DNA of 64,000 bases from Raphanus sativus (lineage: Eukaryota > Streptophyta > Magnoliopsida > Brassicales > Brassicaceae), in assembly GCF_000801105.2 (NCBI RefSeq), contig NC_079515.1:6262001-6326000 (forward strand), read 5' to 3'. The notes under the pieces were generated by a model. It was not told where the DNA came from. It did no database searches and saw nothing but the letters and a program-made list of their open reading frames with translations. This document shows positions 31,882-43,597 of the stretch, piece after piece; positions within the stretch are counted from its first letter, which is position 1; every line of letters starts with the position of its first letter. The position numbers were made by a program, and so were the translations under genes.

Positions 31882-33746
31882 TTCCGGCTTCTCCCTTGCG
31901 GCTGAGTTTTGCTTTTTGTTTTTAGTATTTTTTGACTGGAATAAAAAACATATTGCTGCTGGTGAAACACAGTTGAAATTGTTTTTGATCCCTTGGGAAC
32001 AGCACTTCGTTATCGGAAATGCCAAAACTCTCACCACCGTTGTTTTACTTTTGTAAGAATTCTTGAATCAGAATCATTCTTGCCTTTTGCATATTATATT
32101 TACTCTTCACCTTTTAATTTTATGGTTCCATGTCTTTTCATATTGGACGTTTTGATCCTGTCCTTATTCTTCCAACCTTGTTGATTAATTGGTTTAACGC
32201 TAATTACTCATACAATGCACCTACGTGTTACTTTTTATTTTATACATAAAAAAAATTTGAAAAATGCGGCGGGCAAGAGCGGTGGCCGGTGGAGGTTAAC
32301 ATCAAGGCCGCTTTTATTCTCTCGCTAGGTAGCTATCTGTCGATTTCTTATATTCTTTGTAATCATCTATCTGTGAATTATTTCCTAACGTTTTCTTCTT
32401 AAGTTATCTTCTCAATGGCTGAAAAAACAAATACCAAACCAAATTAATTGAACTCGATTTACCGAAAGTGAAAATATGCAGATTGTTGATATTTGAAAAT
32501 TGCATCAGTTCTTATTCATTTCATATGCCTTTCCCCGTTTTTTTGTCGTATCATTATATGTTCACAATGAAAAGACCAAGCAGGAACCTAAACAACACTA
32601 GATAGCTATAAAATAGAAATAAAAACCACAAAAGGACAAAGTTTTCGGAAAATGCCCGAGGAATATATTCTAGTTTTGTTTGTTCAAAAGAGTCTTTTGA
32701 ATATATATTTTAAAAATGGAAACAAACTATAAAGAAACAATTTTTACAAAAAAAAACTATAAAGAAACAAGAACGTTGGAGTTCTGAGATTCGTTTCTAA
32801 TCACCAAATAACAGTTATATATATTGATATATTGATGTTCGACACAGTTGCCCTCGCTACGAACCCTCTCCTCTTCAGAGTCAGACCTGCATGCAGCATG
32901 CATGTATAGTATATACATCCATATATGCTTTTAGTTTAGCATGCACACTCTACATACTATAGGTGTTCTGTATATAAATTAGAGTTTCTTGTGTAAAATT
33001 ACTAATTTACTATGGTGGAAAATTCATATTATGCCTTTAGAATTCAATTATGTGACGATTTCGCTCCCTTTCCATTTAAGGGCTTTCAACAAATTAAATA
33101 ATAATTAAACACGTATATTTTGTTTGCTGACTAATATACACGTGTTTAGTATTCCTTTCATATTTATACTATTGTTAATTGTTGTTATATGGATGGAGAC
33201 TGGCATACTGGATAGTTAAATTTCAAGAGTTGTACATGATAGATTATTGTCTTTAAACAAAAGTAAAGATAAATATCACAAAAGGAGAATTGTCGACGTA
33301 GTTTTTATATTTGAATATCATAGTGATTAATAGTACCAATAATACATCATAGTCTAGTGTTAAATTTGTGGAGCAAGACAGGACTACCCGTTTATTGGAC
33401 GCTTACTTTATTTTATAACATCGCAAGTGCTGAAAAGTTATGGCTAGTACTATTTGCGGATATAATTACACCATCGTAACGATATCAGATGCCATTTGTC
33501 CCCAATTATAGAATTATAAAATTTGTAACTTGCCTGCAAAAAGATAAATGCAATATGATTAATTATGTCAAAATACTTTATCTCCTACAGTTAACATATT
33601 CGATGTCTTATCCATACAGCAACATGACATTTCATCCTTCACTAATCCTTTCACCTGCTAGTTGCTATTACCTGATTGAGAAGGCTTTTTAGTTTTTAGT
33701 TTTTACTAAGCAAAACATATTAACTTATTAAGGACGATGCACATAC
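31882..33746. other. Spacer downstream of the COX5b pair
   Basis: The first 200 bp should be the COX5b 3' UTR. The rest is AT-rich without a gene. A short GC-rich patch at 32267-32312 (GCGGCGGGCAAGAGCGGTGG) is unlike its surroundings and I cannot explain it. Confidence 0.45.
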
Positions 33747-33764
33747 GTTTATATAAGTGATTAT

Positions 33765-33930
33765 TTTTTTTTTTTGATATCTCTGGTGTCTGGGCAGCCA
33801 CTTTCCCAAATATCCCCCGAAGGGGTCCAGCGCCCCAGCAGTAAGGATGTTAAATCGCTGTGGCCGGGTTTCGAAGCTGGGTGGCGGACACCTCAGCCGA
33901 GGTTCCATTACCACCAGGCTACGAAGCCCG
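33765..33930 (-). mobile_element. tRNA-derived SINE with 18-bp target duplication
   Basis: GTTTATATAAGTGATTAT occurs at 33747-33764 and again, exactly, at 33931-33948. Between them lies a 166-bp element, inserted on the minus strand. It begins (minus strand) CCGGGCTTCGTAGCCTGGTG with an A-box-like TAGCCTGGTGG and a B-box-like GCTTCGAAACCC about 45 nt later. It ends in a poly(A) seen as T-run 33765-33775. Length, tRNA boxes, A tail and exact duplication make a convincing, fairly young SINE. Confidence 0.9.
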
Positions 33931-33948
33931 GTTTATATAAGTGATTAT

Positions 33949-34114
33949 GATATCCAGTAACTCGGAATGTACACAGAACACACACATGGGAGAAGCTAGT
34001 AAGGAGAGAGGGTGTCGCATGCTCCCATAATATTTTTCAAAATAGTGTGTTTTAGTCTAATTTCATATACACAAATATTGTCAATAATAATTACACTTTG
34101 TGCATCCAGTCAGA
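33949..34114. other. Short AT-rich spacer between retroposons
   Basis: Nothing is recognised between the SINE and the next retroposon. Confidence 0.5.
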
Positions 34115-34129
34115 AATCAGTTTGGATTA

Positions 34130-35520
34130 ATTTTTTTTTTTCCCAAATTGAAATTCATTCATACTAAACACAAATATTCATACAAAGCTGGCGGCACAAC
34201 GAAATAGCCCCAGAATCAAGAGCCCATAGGAAGCGGCAACCAAAACCCACATCGGGGCGACTTACGAACCCACATCGGGGCGACTTACGAACCCAACACA
34301 CGAATTAGAACTAAGAAAAGACAATTAAAAACGACAAACTAAAAACCAACATAGGACAATCCAATGTAGAAGACCTTCCAACATAGCAAATGCAGTGATC
34401 TGGATATATCGAAGTTGCCCTCGGCCAACCAACAATACCTTCCACTTCTAGAACCGAAGACCCTTTGTCTTCTCAACTCGGGTATATCGCTGCCGCCTAT
34501 GGCCTGCCGAACGATATCACCCCACTAGTAACCAAGAACCAAGACTTCATAACCCGACAAGAGAGACCGTTTCACGATCGACACAACTTTCGGATATGGT
34601 AAGAGCGCACTCACACCCATTTTACCCCTTATTAGAAGCCTGTCAAACACCTCTCCTCAAACAAGCCTCGCCGATTCCCAAAACAAATGCAATCAGTAAC
34701 ACACCAAACCGACGAGAGATCACAGCACCCACATCAACTGGAAGATAAGACTACAATTGAATATGTCAACCACCAACCCCATAGCCTTTGACCACAACCG
34801 TTTATCACCAATAGATAACCACACAATCCAAGGAAACGGTACCAACGCCTAGGTGTGTTAATCCCAAACAACACCAGCGGCACATACCCACAACCAACTC
34901 AGGACCTTCAGTATCTATGATTCACTCCCTAGACACACAAAACGAATAGACAAGAACAAAAAGAAGGATAGATCTCAACTCCAAAACGCAAACCAGAGCT
35001 TGATTTTTGATTCAACGGATGTGGAATCACCGGTTGGGCCACTCGCCATCAGTCTTCTCCTCCGAGTCTCTCACCTTCGAGATGGTAATGAGAACAAGAG
35101 TGGAGGAGGCGTCTTGTTGAACCACGCGTCGTAGTCGAGATTGATTCGTCGGGAATCTGAAACTTGAAAACCAGATCCAACTTATCCAACCTCTCTAAGA
35201 GCCGACTCCCTCAACATCCACCGCCTCGTGAGCCTCGCCGCTGCTCCAGATGAAGTCGAAGACCGACTCCGTCACGCACCAATCGCATCTCCGTTTAGGT
35301 CTTCGCTCACCCAGAACCGCTTGCATATCGACAACGAGGAAGGTAGGGGAGAAGAGAGCAAAGGAAAAAGGGAAAAAGAGGAACAGATTGACCTCCGGCA
35401 CCGGCAACAGCCGGACCGGAGTTAGGGTTTAATCAGACGGCAGGATCGCAGTTGAAGTCGCAGTTTTTCTAGATCTTCTTTTGAGGCGTTCTAGTTTGGA
35501 CCATTCAGTTTTATCTTTCT
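34130..35520 (-). mobile_element. Non-coding poly(A) retroposon, Sadhu-like
   Basis: The 1.39-kb block is bracketed by identical 15-bp repeats AATCAGTTTGGATTA (34115-34129 and 35521-35535). A T-run (34131-34140) marks a poly(A) tail on the minus strand. The block has much higher GC content than its surroundings. Read on the minus strand it has only short open frames and no reverse transcriptase or tRNA boxes. A 24-bp unit (CACATCGGGGCGACTTACGA core) is tandemly repeated at about 34250-34297. Size, lack of coding capacity, A tail and TSD resemble the Sadhu retroposons described in Arabidopsis. A processed pseudogene of an unknown transcript or a LINE-derived non-coding copy are alternatives. 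Confidence 0.65.
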
Positions 35521-35535
35521 AATCAGTTTGGATTA

Positions 35536-38500
35536 TATATATATATATATATATATACACCTATGCAAACTTTCCTCCTATATTTGTAACAAATACTATT
35601 CTCCTAAATTTTTTGTTTAGAGAACTATTCTCCTATAGTAAGGCATCTCGCGTCTCACAGGCATTTACTGTAACTGATCGAATAATATCAAGACTTGGAA
35701 TGTTTACATACAGCACTACTGCTCACTGCGGTTAGTAACAATTTCTTTTTTCTGTTACTGTTAAAACTATGATGTAGTTATTCCACCATTGTTTACATTC
35801 GGACCTTAAGAATATATGAAGTCTTTTTGGTCGATGTGCTCAATAATAATAATTAATATTTGTACTTTAACAGGAAATGGAATATTTAAATTGGTACATA
35901 TAAATTATATAATAACTGATGAAGGGAAAGTGATACAAAAATTATCTGAAAAACATGCTGTTACAAATTAATTGTTTCAGAAAAAGACTTAAAAATGAAA
36001 ATAAAATAGGATTTTAAGTTTCACAGTATATATTCCTTAATTTTAAAATGATCAAACTTCATAGTAGTGCTGGAAGCATCCGTTGCATTGTATTATGTCA
36101 ATATATAAAGAAAATCGTAATGTAAATGCTTTTAAATCAACTTTTTAATATTGGTTGACTATTCACCACCAATTGAAGTTGTTTTCTTAATGAAAGCGGT
36201 GGGTCACTAAAAGTTGACTAACCAAAAGCTAAATACAAGTGAAAAAAAGATCGCAAGAATATGGTTTGCTTACAAAAGTTGACCTTTGTTAAAAGTTTTG
36301 TAATTTGATGCCGTCACTACAAAGAAATATGTGAAGTAACAGTTCAAACGTAATTAACTAATGCATAACTCCAAGAGCATTATTCGCGTATTATGTTTAA
36401 TTGTTAAATAAGTTGTAAATGTTTAACTAAAGTTTCAAATAAAACACTTGCGTGCACTTTAACAGAAATATAAAATTATACTATTCAATTTAAAAATTAA
36501 TAATTCGTTAAGTGGTAACAGTTGGTATTTTCTTTACGAAAGATACATAGTAATCATACCATGAAATCTATGAAGATCTTTGTGGTAGAGATGGAAACTG
36601 AGACAAAAGTCAATTGTTACGCGTATGCTACGTGACGTATCCAATATCCATCTGACCATGTCCATTTTCAGTGTTCACTATTCTACCTTTTTTATATATG
36701 ACAAGGTCTTCTTCTTTTTTTTTGATACATGATTTTTAGTCAGTGGGCAGTTTCATCGCAATATAAAACAGTATTTCGAATATGATCGGCTACACTGTTT
36801 CAAATATATTGAATTGCTCAGAGTCTCAGGCGGTCAGACCCATTGGGATTTTATCATCTAGTAGGTCACTCCCACTAAAGTTGTTTTTCTTTTTTTTTGA
36901 TTTATTTTTCTTAATAAAACGAATGCAAATACTAATTAACCTCACCCAAAATAGAACACGTGTGTAAAATGCAAATTTTAATAAATTTCCAACCCTTGAA
37001 AATTCCCACTGATCAGAAAACTAAACGCTAAATAATTCAAGTGGACCAAACTTACTAAACAGAGAAAATGCAATGTCTAAAAACAGCTGAATTTGGCAAT
37101 CTCTTGGAGCCTATCATGTACCAACATCAATAATGGATTCAATTCTTTAAAAAAATTAAATTATCATTATTTGATCAGTCTAGATCTGGGTTTTGTCCCA
37201 AGTGGTTTTACATAATTGATTGTAAAAAATTATAGGTTTATCTCTTAACATCAATCAGAAAATATTTCAAATTCGGATCAGACAGTATAGAAACCAATCA
37301 TCTCTGTAGCATTAAATATGTTCCTCTCGTAACTGACCGGATCGGGTTTATAAAATAAACAGCTATATTATTGCTAACTAAAGAGATGAAGAAACTTTTA
37401 ACAATATTTTTTGAGTTTTAACAAAAGAAAAAACTCTTAACAAAATCAATGTAATGTTATTATCGTTGACGTGTTATCCGTCCAATATTCAAACACGCAT
37501 GCGATCTGTGATGCATGTTTAGGATCAGATCTGAAATTCTGGGGATTATAAACATTTTTAAGAATTTGAAACCATCTACGTAAGAATAACTTTTCAAAAT
37601 TTTTGGGAGTTAAAAACAAATGTTTTCATTAGGGTCTCCTGCCATGTGCATGTTATTGAAAAAACTTGTTAACAACAAATGTAAATGTTTAACCCATGTT
37701 TAAACCTATAAAAGTACAAGTACTATATTAGAAGAGCCGGCCATATATATAAACCATTTACACACACATATATATATGTAAATGTTTAGGTTATCAAATG
37801 CATCTAGTATAACATTAAACTGTTGTCAAATAAAATCGTTTTATCTATACAGTAAGAAAAATGACTGTGGGTGAACATAGTTGGCCATGATACCTCTACA
37901 GTGTCAAACAAAAGAGGGTAATGAAAGAAGCGTTGAATGATATGAGAAAAGACCACAGGCTTTTTGATTTTACTGCTTCCCGCACATGAAGTCCAGGTTG
38001 GTCACTGATGTTTCCTTCGCATCATCATGACACTCAGTGCTTTTGGATTTTACAAATCCAAGAACCCTAAAAAAACCTTAAATGTAATCTCTTCGTCCCA
38101 CTGTGAAATTTTAATCCTTTTATCTGAGAAAGTTTCAGCTTTCTGGTTAATGGGTATCCATCAATTTTCTCACTTTCATTAAACAAATGATTGAACAAGA
38201 AGATTTTTCTTTTACCTTTTCTTCTCTCTTTTTCAGTTTTGGATTATACCCTCATGTATCTAGTAATATACTTATGTTAAATATATAGAATTAATATTCT
38301 TTTACGGGGTAGAGTTTATTTTTCCTCCACTGCCCACAAGTAGGCATTGATTCTCTCTTTTTGCAGCTACCTCTGCTCTGGTTTTTATTTTGATTCCTTC
38401 TGTTCCCAAAAAGATTTGTTTCTTTTGTTTTTAATATATAAAGAAAGAAATTTTGCATGTATGCTTACCCTATGAGTAGTAGTTTTTGTGTAGCTGGTGT

Positions 38501-38594
38501 ACACATTTAACATCCTACAGTGAATGATTCAGATTCACATATCTTTTCTTTTTATTCCTTCTCTTCTCCTCTCAACATCACCTCAAAACTTCTC
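35536..38594. other. Long AT-rich spacer with promoter of the thioesterase gene
   Basis: About 3 kb without a recognisable gene. A (TA)n tract lies at 35534-35560. Scattered poly-T-rich phrases with TTTTTTTTTGAT near 36714 and 36890 could be old SINE or MITE ends, but no target duplications were found. The last few hundred bases are pyrimidine-rich and belong to the promoter. Confidence 0.45.
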
Positions 38595-38602
38595 TATAAA
38601 TA
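38595..38602 (+). promoter_or_regulatory. TATA box of the thioesterase gene
   Basis: TATAAATA stands 146 bp before the start codon in a CT-rich core promoter context. The predicted transcript start is near 38627, leaving a leader of about 115 nt. Confidence 0.6.
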
Positions 38603-38740
38603 GGTATTTCCCTTCCCTTACCATCTCTTATATTTTCCATCATTTTGTGTGTGTTTTGTGATATTTGAAAAACTCTCCACTAAAAACTAGTACAAAGTCT
38701 CCAAACCTGAGTGTTAAACAAAAGAGTCTATTGAACAACA

Positions 38741-40278
38741 ATGAGCTATTCTAATCAAAGCATGGGTTCTGGTTTGTTTTCTACTTCTTGTTTACTCTAT
38801 GTTTATGTTGTGTCTGGTGCTGAGTTATGAAGTGCTTATTACTATGTGCTAGTAAAACCTCTGTTTTTGTGATTACTTAGTTTTAATATGTTTCTGGCAA
38901 AATCTTTGTAGGTAGTAGAAGTGCAAGAGGATATGAGTTTGGAAGGACCTATGTTGTAAGGCCTAAAGGAAAACACCAAGCTACTATTGTTTGGCTGCAC
39001 GGCCTTGGAGACAATGGCTCAAGGTATATAGTACTCTCTCACTTGCCTTGTATCAATGCCCGTTTCTTGAGGCAGATCATTATGGTCAAAACAAAATGTC
39101 CCTCTGATAAACAGAATCTCACTTTGTCTCTGTTCTCTATGTAGCTCGTCTCAGCTCTTGGAGAGCCTGCCTCTTCCAAACGTAAGTGATCCATGAAAAC
39201 AACATTTTGGAAGTTAATTTTCTGTATTATTGAACTCTCATTGAATGGTCACAGATAAAATGGATCTGTCCAACTGCTCCTTCGCGTCCTGTTTCTCTTC
39301 TTGGCGGCTTCCCTTGCACTGCATGTAAGATCATTCAACTTGTATTAAACTTCAAGAAAACATTCTTTATAAGGGATGGCTGAAAACGATAGCAACCAAA
39401 CTCTTTGCTTCTCAGGGTTCGACGTTGGGGAAATTTCTGAGGATCTTCATGATGATATAGAAGGCTTAGATGCTTCAGCTGCACATATTGCTAACCTCTT
39501 ATCAACTGAACCAACAGATGGTAAGCCAACCAAGAGTGATAAATATCTCTCACCAGCCTCAATACAGTCCATCCACAGTCTTTAGCTTAACTTGAAAATG
39601 CTATATGTTGTTTGTTTCAGTCAAAGTTGGGATTGGAGGTTTCAGTATGGGTGCAGCAATAGCTCTCTACTCCACGACGTGCTATGCTCTTGGACGTTAT
39701 GGATCCGGACATCCTTATACCATAAACCTAAGAGCTACTGTAGGACTTAGTGGTTGGCTTCCTGGTTGGAGGTATTTATTAGATATTCTCTTCAACCCCT
39801 TCATGTCACTAGTTTATACATAGACTAGATATTGAAAACCTAACATAACAATGCAGAAGCTTAAGGAGCAAAATTGAATGTTCTAATGAGGCTATAAGGC
39901 GTGCTGCATCAATACCAGTTATACTTGCTCATGGAACTTGTATGTACACACATCATTCTGCAATATTAAGTTCGATGGAATCTAATTTACTTCCTCTTGT
40001 TATGTTCTTTGGTTGCAGCGGATGATGTAGTTCCTTACAGATTTGGAGAAAAGTCAGCGCATTCACTTGCCATGGCTGGATTCAGACAAGTTGTGTTCAA
40101 ACCATATGAAGGGTAACTTGTATACCAAAGTTATCAGTTTAGTCTGCTTTACAATTTTGGTCTGAGATTGTGAGGTTCATTTTGATTGTATAGGCTAGGT
40201 CACTACACGGTTCCAAAGGAAATGGACGAGGTGGTTCACTGGCTCGCTTCAAGGCTTGGTCTTGAGGGATGGCGTTAA
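38741..40278 (+). CDS. Acyl-protein thioesterase-like serine hydrolase
   Basis: Nine exons, 38741-38771, 38912-39023, 39145-39181, 39255-39324, 39416-39520, 39621-39771, 39857-39939, 40019-40112 and 40194-40278, give 255 aa. The fold is alpha/beta hydrolase of the phospholipase/carboxylesterase family: IVWLHGLGDNG near the N-terminus (oxyanion region), the nucleophile serine in GGFSMG, the acid in TSDDVVPY and the catalytic histidine in GLGHYTVP, so the triad is complete. Relatives remove palmitoyl groups from proteins or deacetylate small substrates (SOBER1 group). The Arabidopsis counterpart by position is At3g15650. No signal peptide is seen, so the protein is probably cytosolic. The 3' end converges with GRXS15, with 290 bp between the stop codons. 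Confidence 0.92.
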
Positions 40279-40568
40279 GCTTCAAAAGCATCTCTATATC
40301 TATTTATACATGGTGTTAGAAAATATTATATATAATGGATGGGTTTCTTGGGGTATACGGCACTTTCTGTTTTAACTGTTTTGTGATTTATTTTTTGGTT
40401 TTCTGGGTTTTCTGCTTTTCTATTCATGGTTATAAATAATGGAATAAAGGTTTGGTCATACCAAGATTCAAAAGATTATGAGTTTCTTATGACATTATTG
40501 CCGTCCATCAAACACAAAAACATAAATTAATTTCATTCAAGTCAAATCAAATCAAAACCTCTAGAAGT

Positions 40569-43500
40569 TTATTGAGACTTTTGGCTTCCAGAGACATCTT
40601 TAAGCTTCTCCTCCAGTTCACCTTCCTGGAATTGACTTGAGATCATAAGAAAACACAATGGGGAAATACAATAAGACATAAGGGTATTATTATGCTCTTG
40701 GTGAAACTAGTTTACCTTGTGCATGTTAAGGATGATGTCTGAGCCTCCAATAAACTCTCCCTTGATAAAGATCTGTGGAAACGTAGGCCAATGGCTGCAC
40801 AGAAGAAAGTTTCACGGATCAGATTCAGGACTAGTAAAGAAATGCTTTAGCCAAAGCTTTAAGGAACAACACATGACAGAACAAGAAGGTAACTATCAGA
40901 AGAACAAATATGGCAAATACAGCTCTCTCATTACGAAGCATAATCCCTTACCTGAAGGATTTCACAGCGTTTTTCAATTCTTGATCTTCAAGAATGTTTC
41001 TGTTTTCATCTACAAAACAAAGTAGACATCAAAAACTTACTATATTGTTGAAGAACCCTAACGGCTAATGAGCTAAACCCACACTGAGGAGCTTCCGGAA
41101 CTCCTTTCATGTAGATCATAACAGGATTCTCCTTCACATCCTAATACACACCCAAAAAGCTAAAACACCATCAGCAAACAACTCTAACCAGCTGCAAAAC
41201 AACACACAGCTTACATTTTCAACGATATCCTTTAGCGAGTCTGTAGAACCAGAAGGGACTTTCTGTGTAGGCTTGAAATCATCATGCGTGTCTGAATCGC
41301 TGGGCACTGTAGTGGAGTATCTCATCATCCCATTTTGGTTGACATATGATGCAGATGCCTGCAAACAGAAACCATATGTTAAATCCGTCATTACAAGCTT
41401 AGCAAACTTCTGGATGGCAGCCTTTAGACTACCTAGTAGTTGTTTGAAAGAGATTGAAAGTCTTTGCTCAGCTTATCTTTGGTCAGGGCCTGATCTTAAA
41501 ACAACAAAAGCAAAAGTAAGTTGGCATGATATATGTTTCCCAAAAGAAGAAGGAGGGTTAGGACTTCGCCCTTTGAAGGAACTAAATAAAGTTTATGGCC
41601 TGAAGCTCATATGGAGATTAACGGCAGAGAAATCTTTGTGGGTTAGTTGGGTTCAGTGCTACTTGATAAGGAAAAGCTCTTTCTGGTCTATTAAAGGAGA
41701 TACCAGTTCAGGTTCTTGGGTATGGAGAAAGTTACTAAAGCTAAGAGATCTTGCAAAGCAGTATCTAAAAAAGGAGGTGCACAATGGAGAAGATACATCA
41801 TTTTGGTATGATAGATGGTCCAAATTTGGTATCTTAAAAGATTTACTTGGAGAGAGAGGTCCACTTGATTTCGGTGTTCCTGATCATTACTCAGTTGCAG
41901 AAGTAAAGAAAATGAGAAGAAGAAGAAATCACAGAGTTGATATCTTAAACCAAATAGAAGAAGAAATCAGAAGGCTTGAAACTGAAAATGATGAAGACAT
42001 TGTGTTATGGAAGCATGCGGAAGGGAAGTTCAGGAATAATTTCTCAACAAGCAAAACTTGGAATCAGATTCGCAATGTGAAACAGAGTTGTACGTGGCAC
42101 AAGGGAATTTGGTTTCCTCAAGCCACACTTAAATATGCTTTCACTATGTGGGTGGCTATTAAAGGCAGACTGCAAACTGCAGATAGAATGCAGCAGTGGA
42201 ATAGCACAATAAATACAAACTGTGTCCTTTGCAATGAAGCTTCGGAGTCATGTATTCATCTCTTCTTCGGGTGTAAATACTCAGAGATGGTTTGGAGAAA
42301 GCTGATGGAGGGGCTTATGAGAGCTGAGTTCACTGTGGAATGGAGTGAGTTGATAACTATAGTTTCGAAATCATGGATATCACCCATAAAGACTTTTATT
42401 CTCCGCTATATACTGCAAGCTACAGTATATGTAATCTGGTGGGAGAGAAATGCGCGCAGGCATGGAGAGAAACCGAGAGATACAGAGTGTCTGATAAAGA
42501 TTGTGGACAAGAACATGAGATTGAAGCTTCTATCACTAAAGGGGAGAGGAGACTATTTTGAGGAAGGTCTGATGACTTGGTTTGGTGCGCAGCAAAACTC
42601 ATGATTCGTTTTGTGTCAAGAAAGAAGAGGATTCAAGCTAGCATCTGTTTTATTTGGAGCAATCTTGAAGAGAGTTATTTGGAATGGGTTCCAATAAGAG
42701 TTTTGAAGGTTAAAAGTCTTTTATGGATAACTTCAATTTGTTCCCTAGCCATGGGGTTCTTACTCTTTCCCCCCCCCCCCTCCTCCCATTAGAGTTTTGT
42801 CCCAATAGGGTTTTCTCTAATGAGGGTTTTAATGAAGAGAACTCCATGGCATTTCCAAGCTTGACTTGTTTCATATGGTCAAGCTTGAGAGGGAAAATTG
42901 AAGTTTGAAGTAATTGACTTTTAAAGAGATTAGCAAGATGAGAAGAAAAAGTGTTAGTTTTAGGGTCTAACTGGTGACCAAGGAATGAAGAGGAATAATG
43001 CATTCCTTAATGTTCCTAACAAATTTTACCATTCATTAGGAATAGTCATTCATTTTCATTCCTTCTCATTCCTTTTATTGTAGAGAATTAAAGAACAAAT
43101 TTATTCCTCACCAAATTTGATATGGAATAACCGTTCCTCATCATTCCCATAATTTTATTCCCATCAATTCTTTTCCTTTTTGTTCCTATTATTCCCGAGG
43201 TGGTCACCAGTTAGACCCTTAATTTTGTTTGTCTTTGGAAATTTCATTTATGTTGCACTAGTTGTAAAAAAGTTTTTGTTTGAATAAAATTTTACATTGA
43301 TTAAAAAAAAAAAAAACAGAAACCATATGAACAAAACCTTTGAATATCCTTGTAAAATTCAACTATCATGTAAAATCAATTGAAAACCCCAAAATCAAAA
43401 CAGGCAGAACATACAAAAAGAAACAACCTTTTAGTGGATTTTGAGATTGTAAAAGAGAAACCCGATTGAGCAACATCATCAGATACATAACATCGAAAGA

Positions 43501-43597
43501 AAGAGTTTTGAAAAGAGAAACTAACCAATCTGGTAGAACGAAGAGAGTGAAGGCTAGCGATTCCTTTAAGAAACTTGCTGGACAAAGCAGCCGCCAT
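40569..43597 (-). CDS. GRXS15: Mitochondrial monothiol glutaredoxin GRXS15, with disrupted introns
   Basis: Coding parts are 43597-43526, 41358-41215, 41140-41041, 41009-40952, 40794-40716 and 40625-40569, reading 169 aa. The N-terminus ([20 protein letters not shown]) is a mitochondrial presequence. The glutaredoxin domain has [20 protein letters not shown] with the CGFS active site, [20 protein letters not shown] for glutathione binding and cluster binding, and a Lys/Glu-rich end. GRXS15 transfers iron-sulfur clusters in the matrix and is essential in Arabidopsis. Two oddities stand out. Intron 1 (2167 bp) contains a LINE next to the acceptor. The interval between the third and fourth coding parts is only 31 nt, with GTAAGT and TTTGTAG ends, and if unspliced it leads to a stop. 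The residues at that junction differ from my memory of the Arabidopsis protein. The copy may be compromised. Position matches At3g15660. Confidence 0.8.
41379..43316 (+). mobile_element. 5'-truncated LINE inserted in GRXS15 intron 1
   Basis: AACAGAAACCATATG occurs at 41364-41378 and again at 43315-43329, after an A-run (43303-43316). This is a target duplication plus poly(A) tail of a non-LTR retrotransposon. The open frame from 41379 to 42604 encodes the C-terminal part of a plant L1-type ORF2. It has the post-RT region ([20 protein letters not shown]) and the zf-RVT domain with its Cys/His set ([18 protein letters not shown]), ending FGAQQNS. The RT core with FADD is missing because of 5' truncation. 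About 0.7 kb of 3' UTR follows and contains a MITE. Orientation is antisense to GRXS15. Confidence 0.92.
42963..43218. mobile_element. PIF/Harbinger-type MITE nested in the LINE 3' UTR
   Basis: Termini GGGTCTAACTGGTGACC (42963-42979) and GGTCACCAGTTAGACCC (43202-43218) are perfect inverted repeats, flanked by TTA at 42960-42962 and 43219-43221. A TTA duplication and GGG terminus fit PIF/Harbinger. The 256-bp interior is full of GGAATGA/TCATTCC-like short inverted motifs and is non-coding. It inserted after the LINE, so three insertion layers are stacked in the intron. Confidence 0.85.

Noticed and set aside
34250..34297. Possible CRISPR-like direct repeat
   Set aside because: There are only two adjacent 24-bp units with no spacers, inside a plant retroposon. 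It is a simple tandem duplication.
35195..35432. Short open frames in the Sadhu-like block
   Set aside because: They are small, overlap on both strands and show no domain. They follow from the higher GC content of the retroposon.
39376..39415. In-frame extension upstream of thioesterase exon 5
   Set aside because: This is intron sequence ending in TTCTCAG. The family sequence requires TGGTTCGAC formed across the splice junction.
41273..41378. Start of the long plus-strand LINE frame
   Set aside because: The first 35 codons are the antisense of GRXS15 exon 2 and intron. The LINE begins only at the target-duplication border at 41379.
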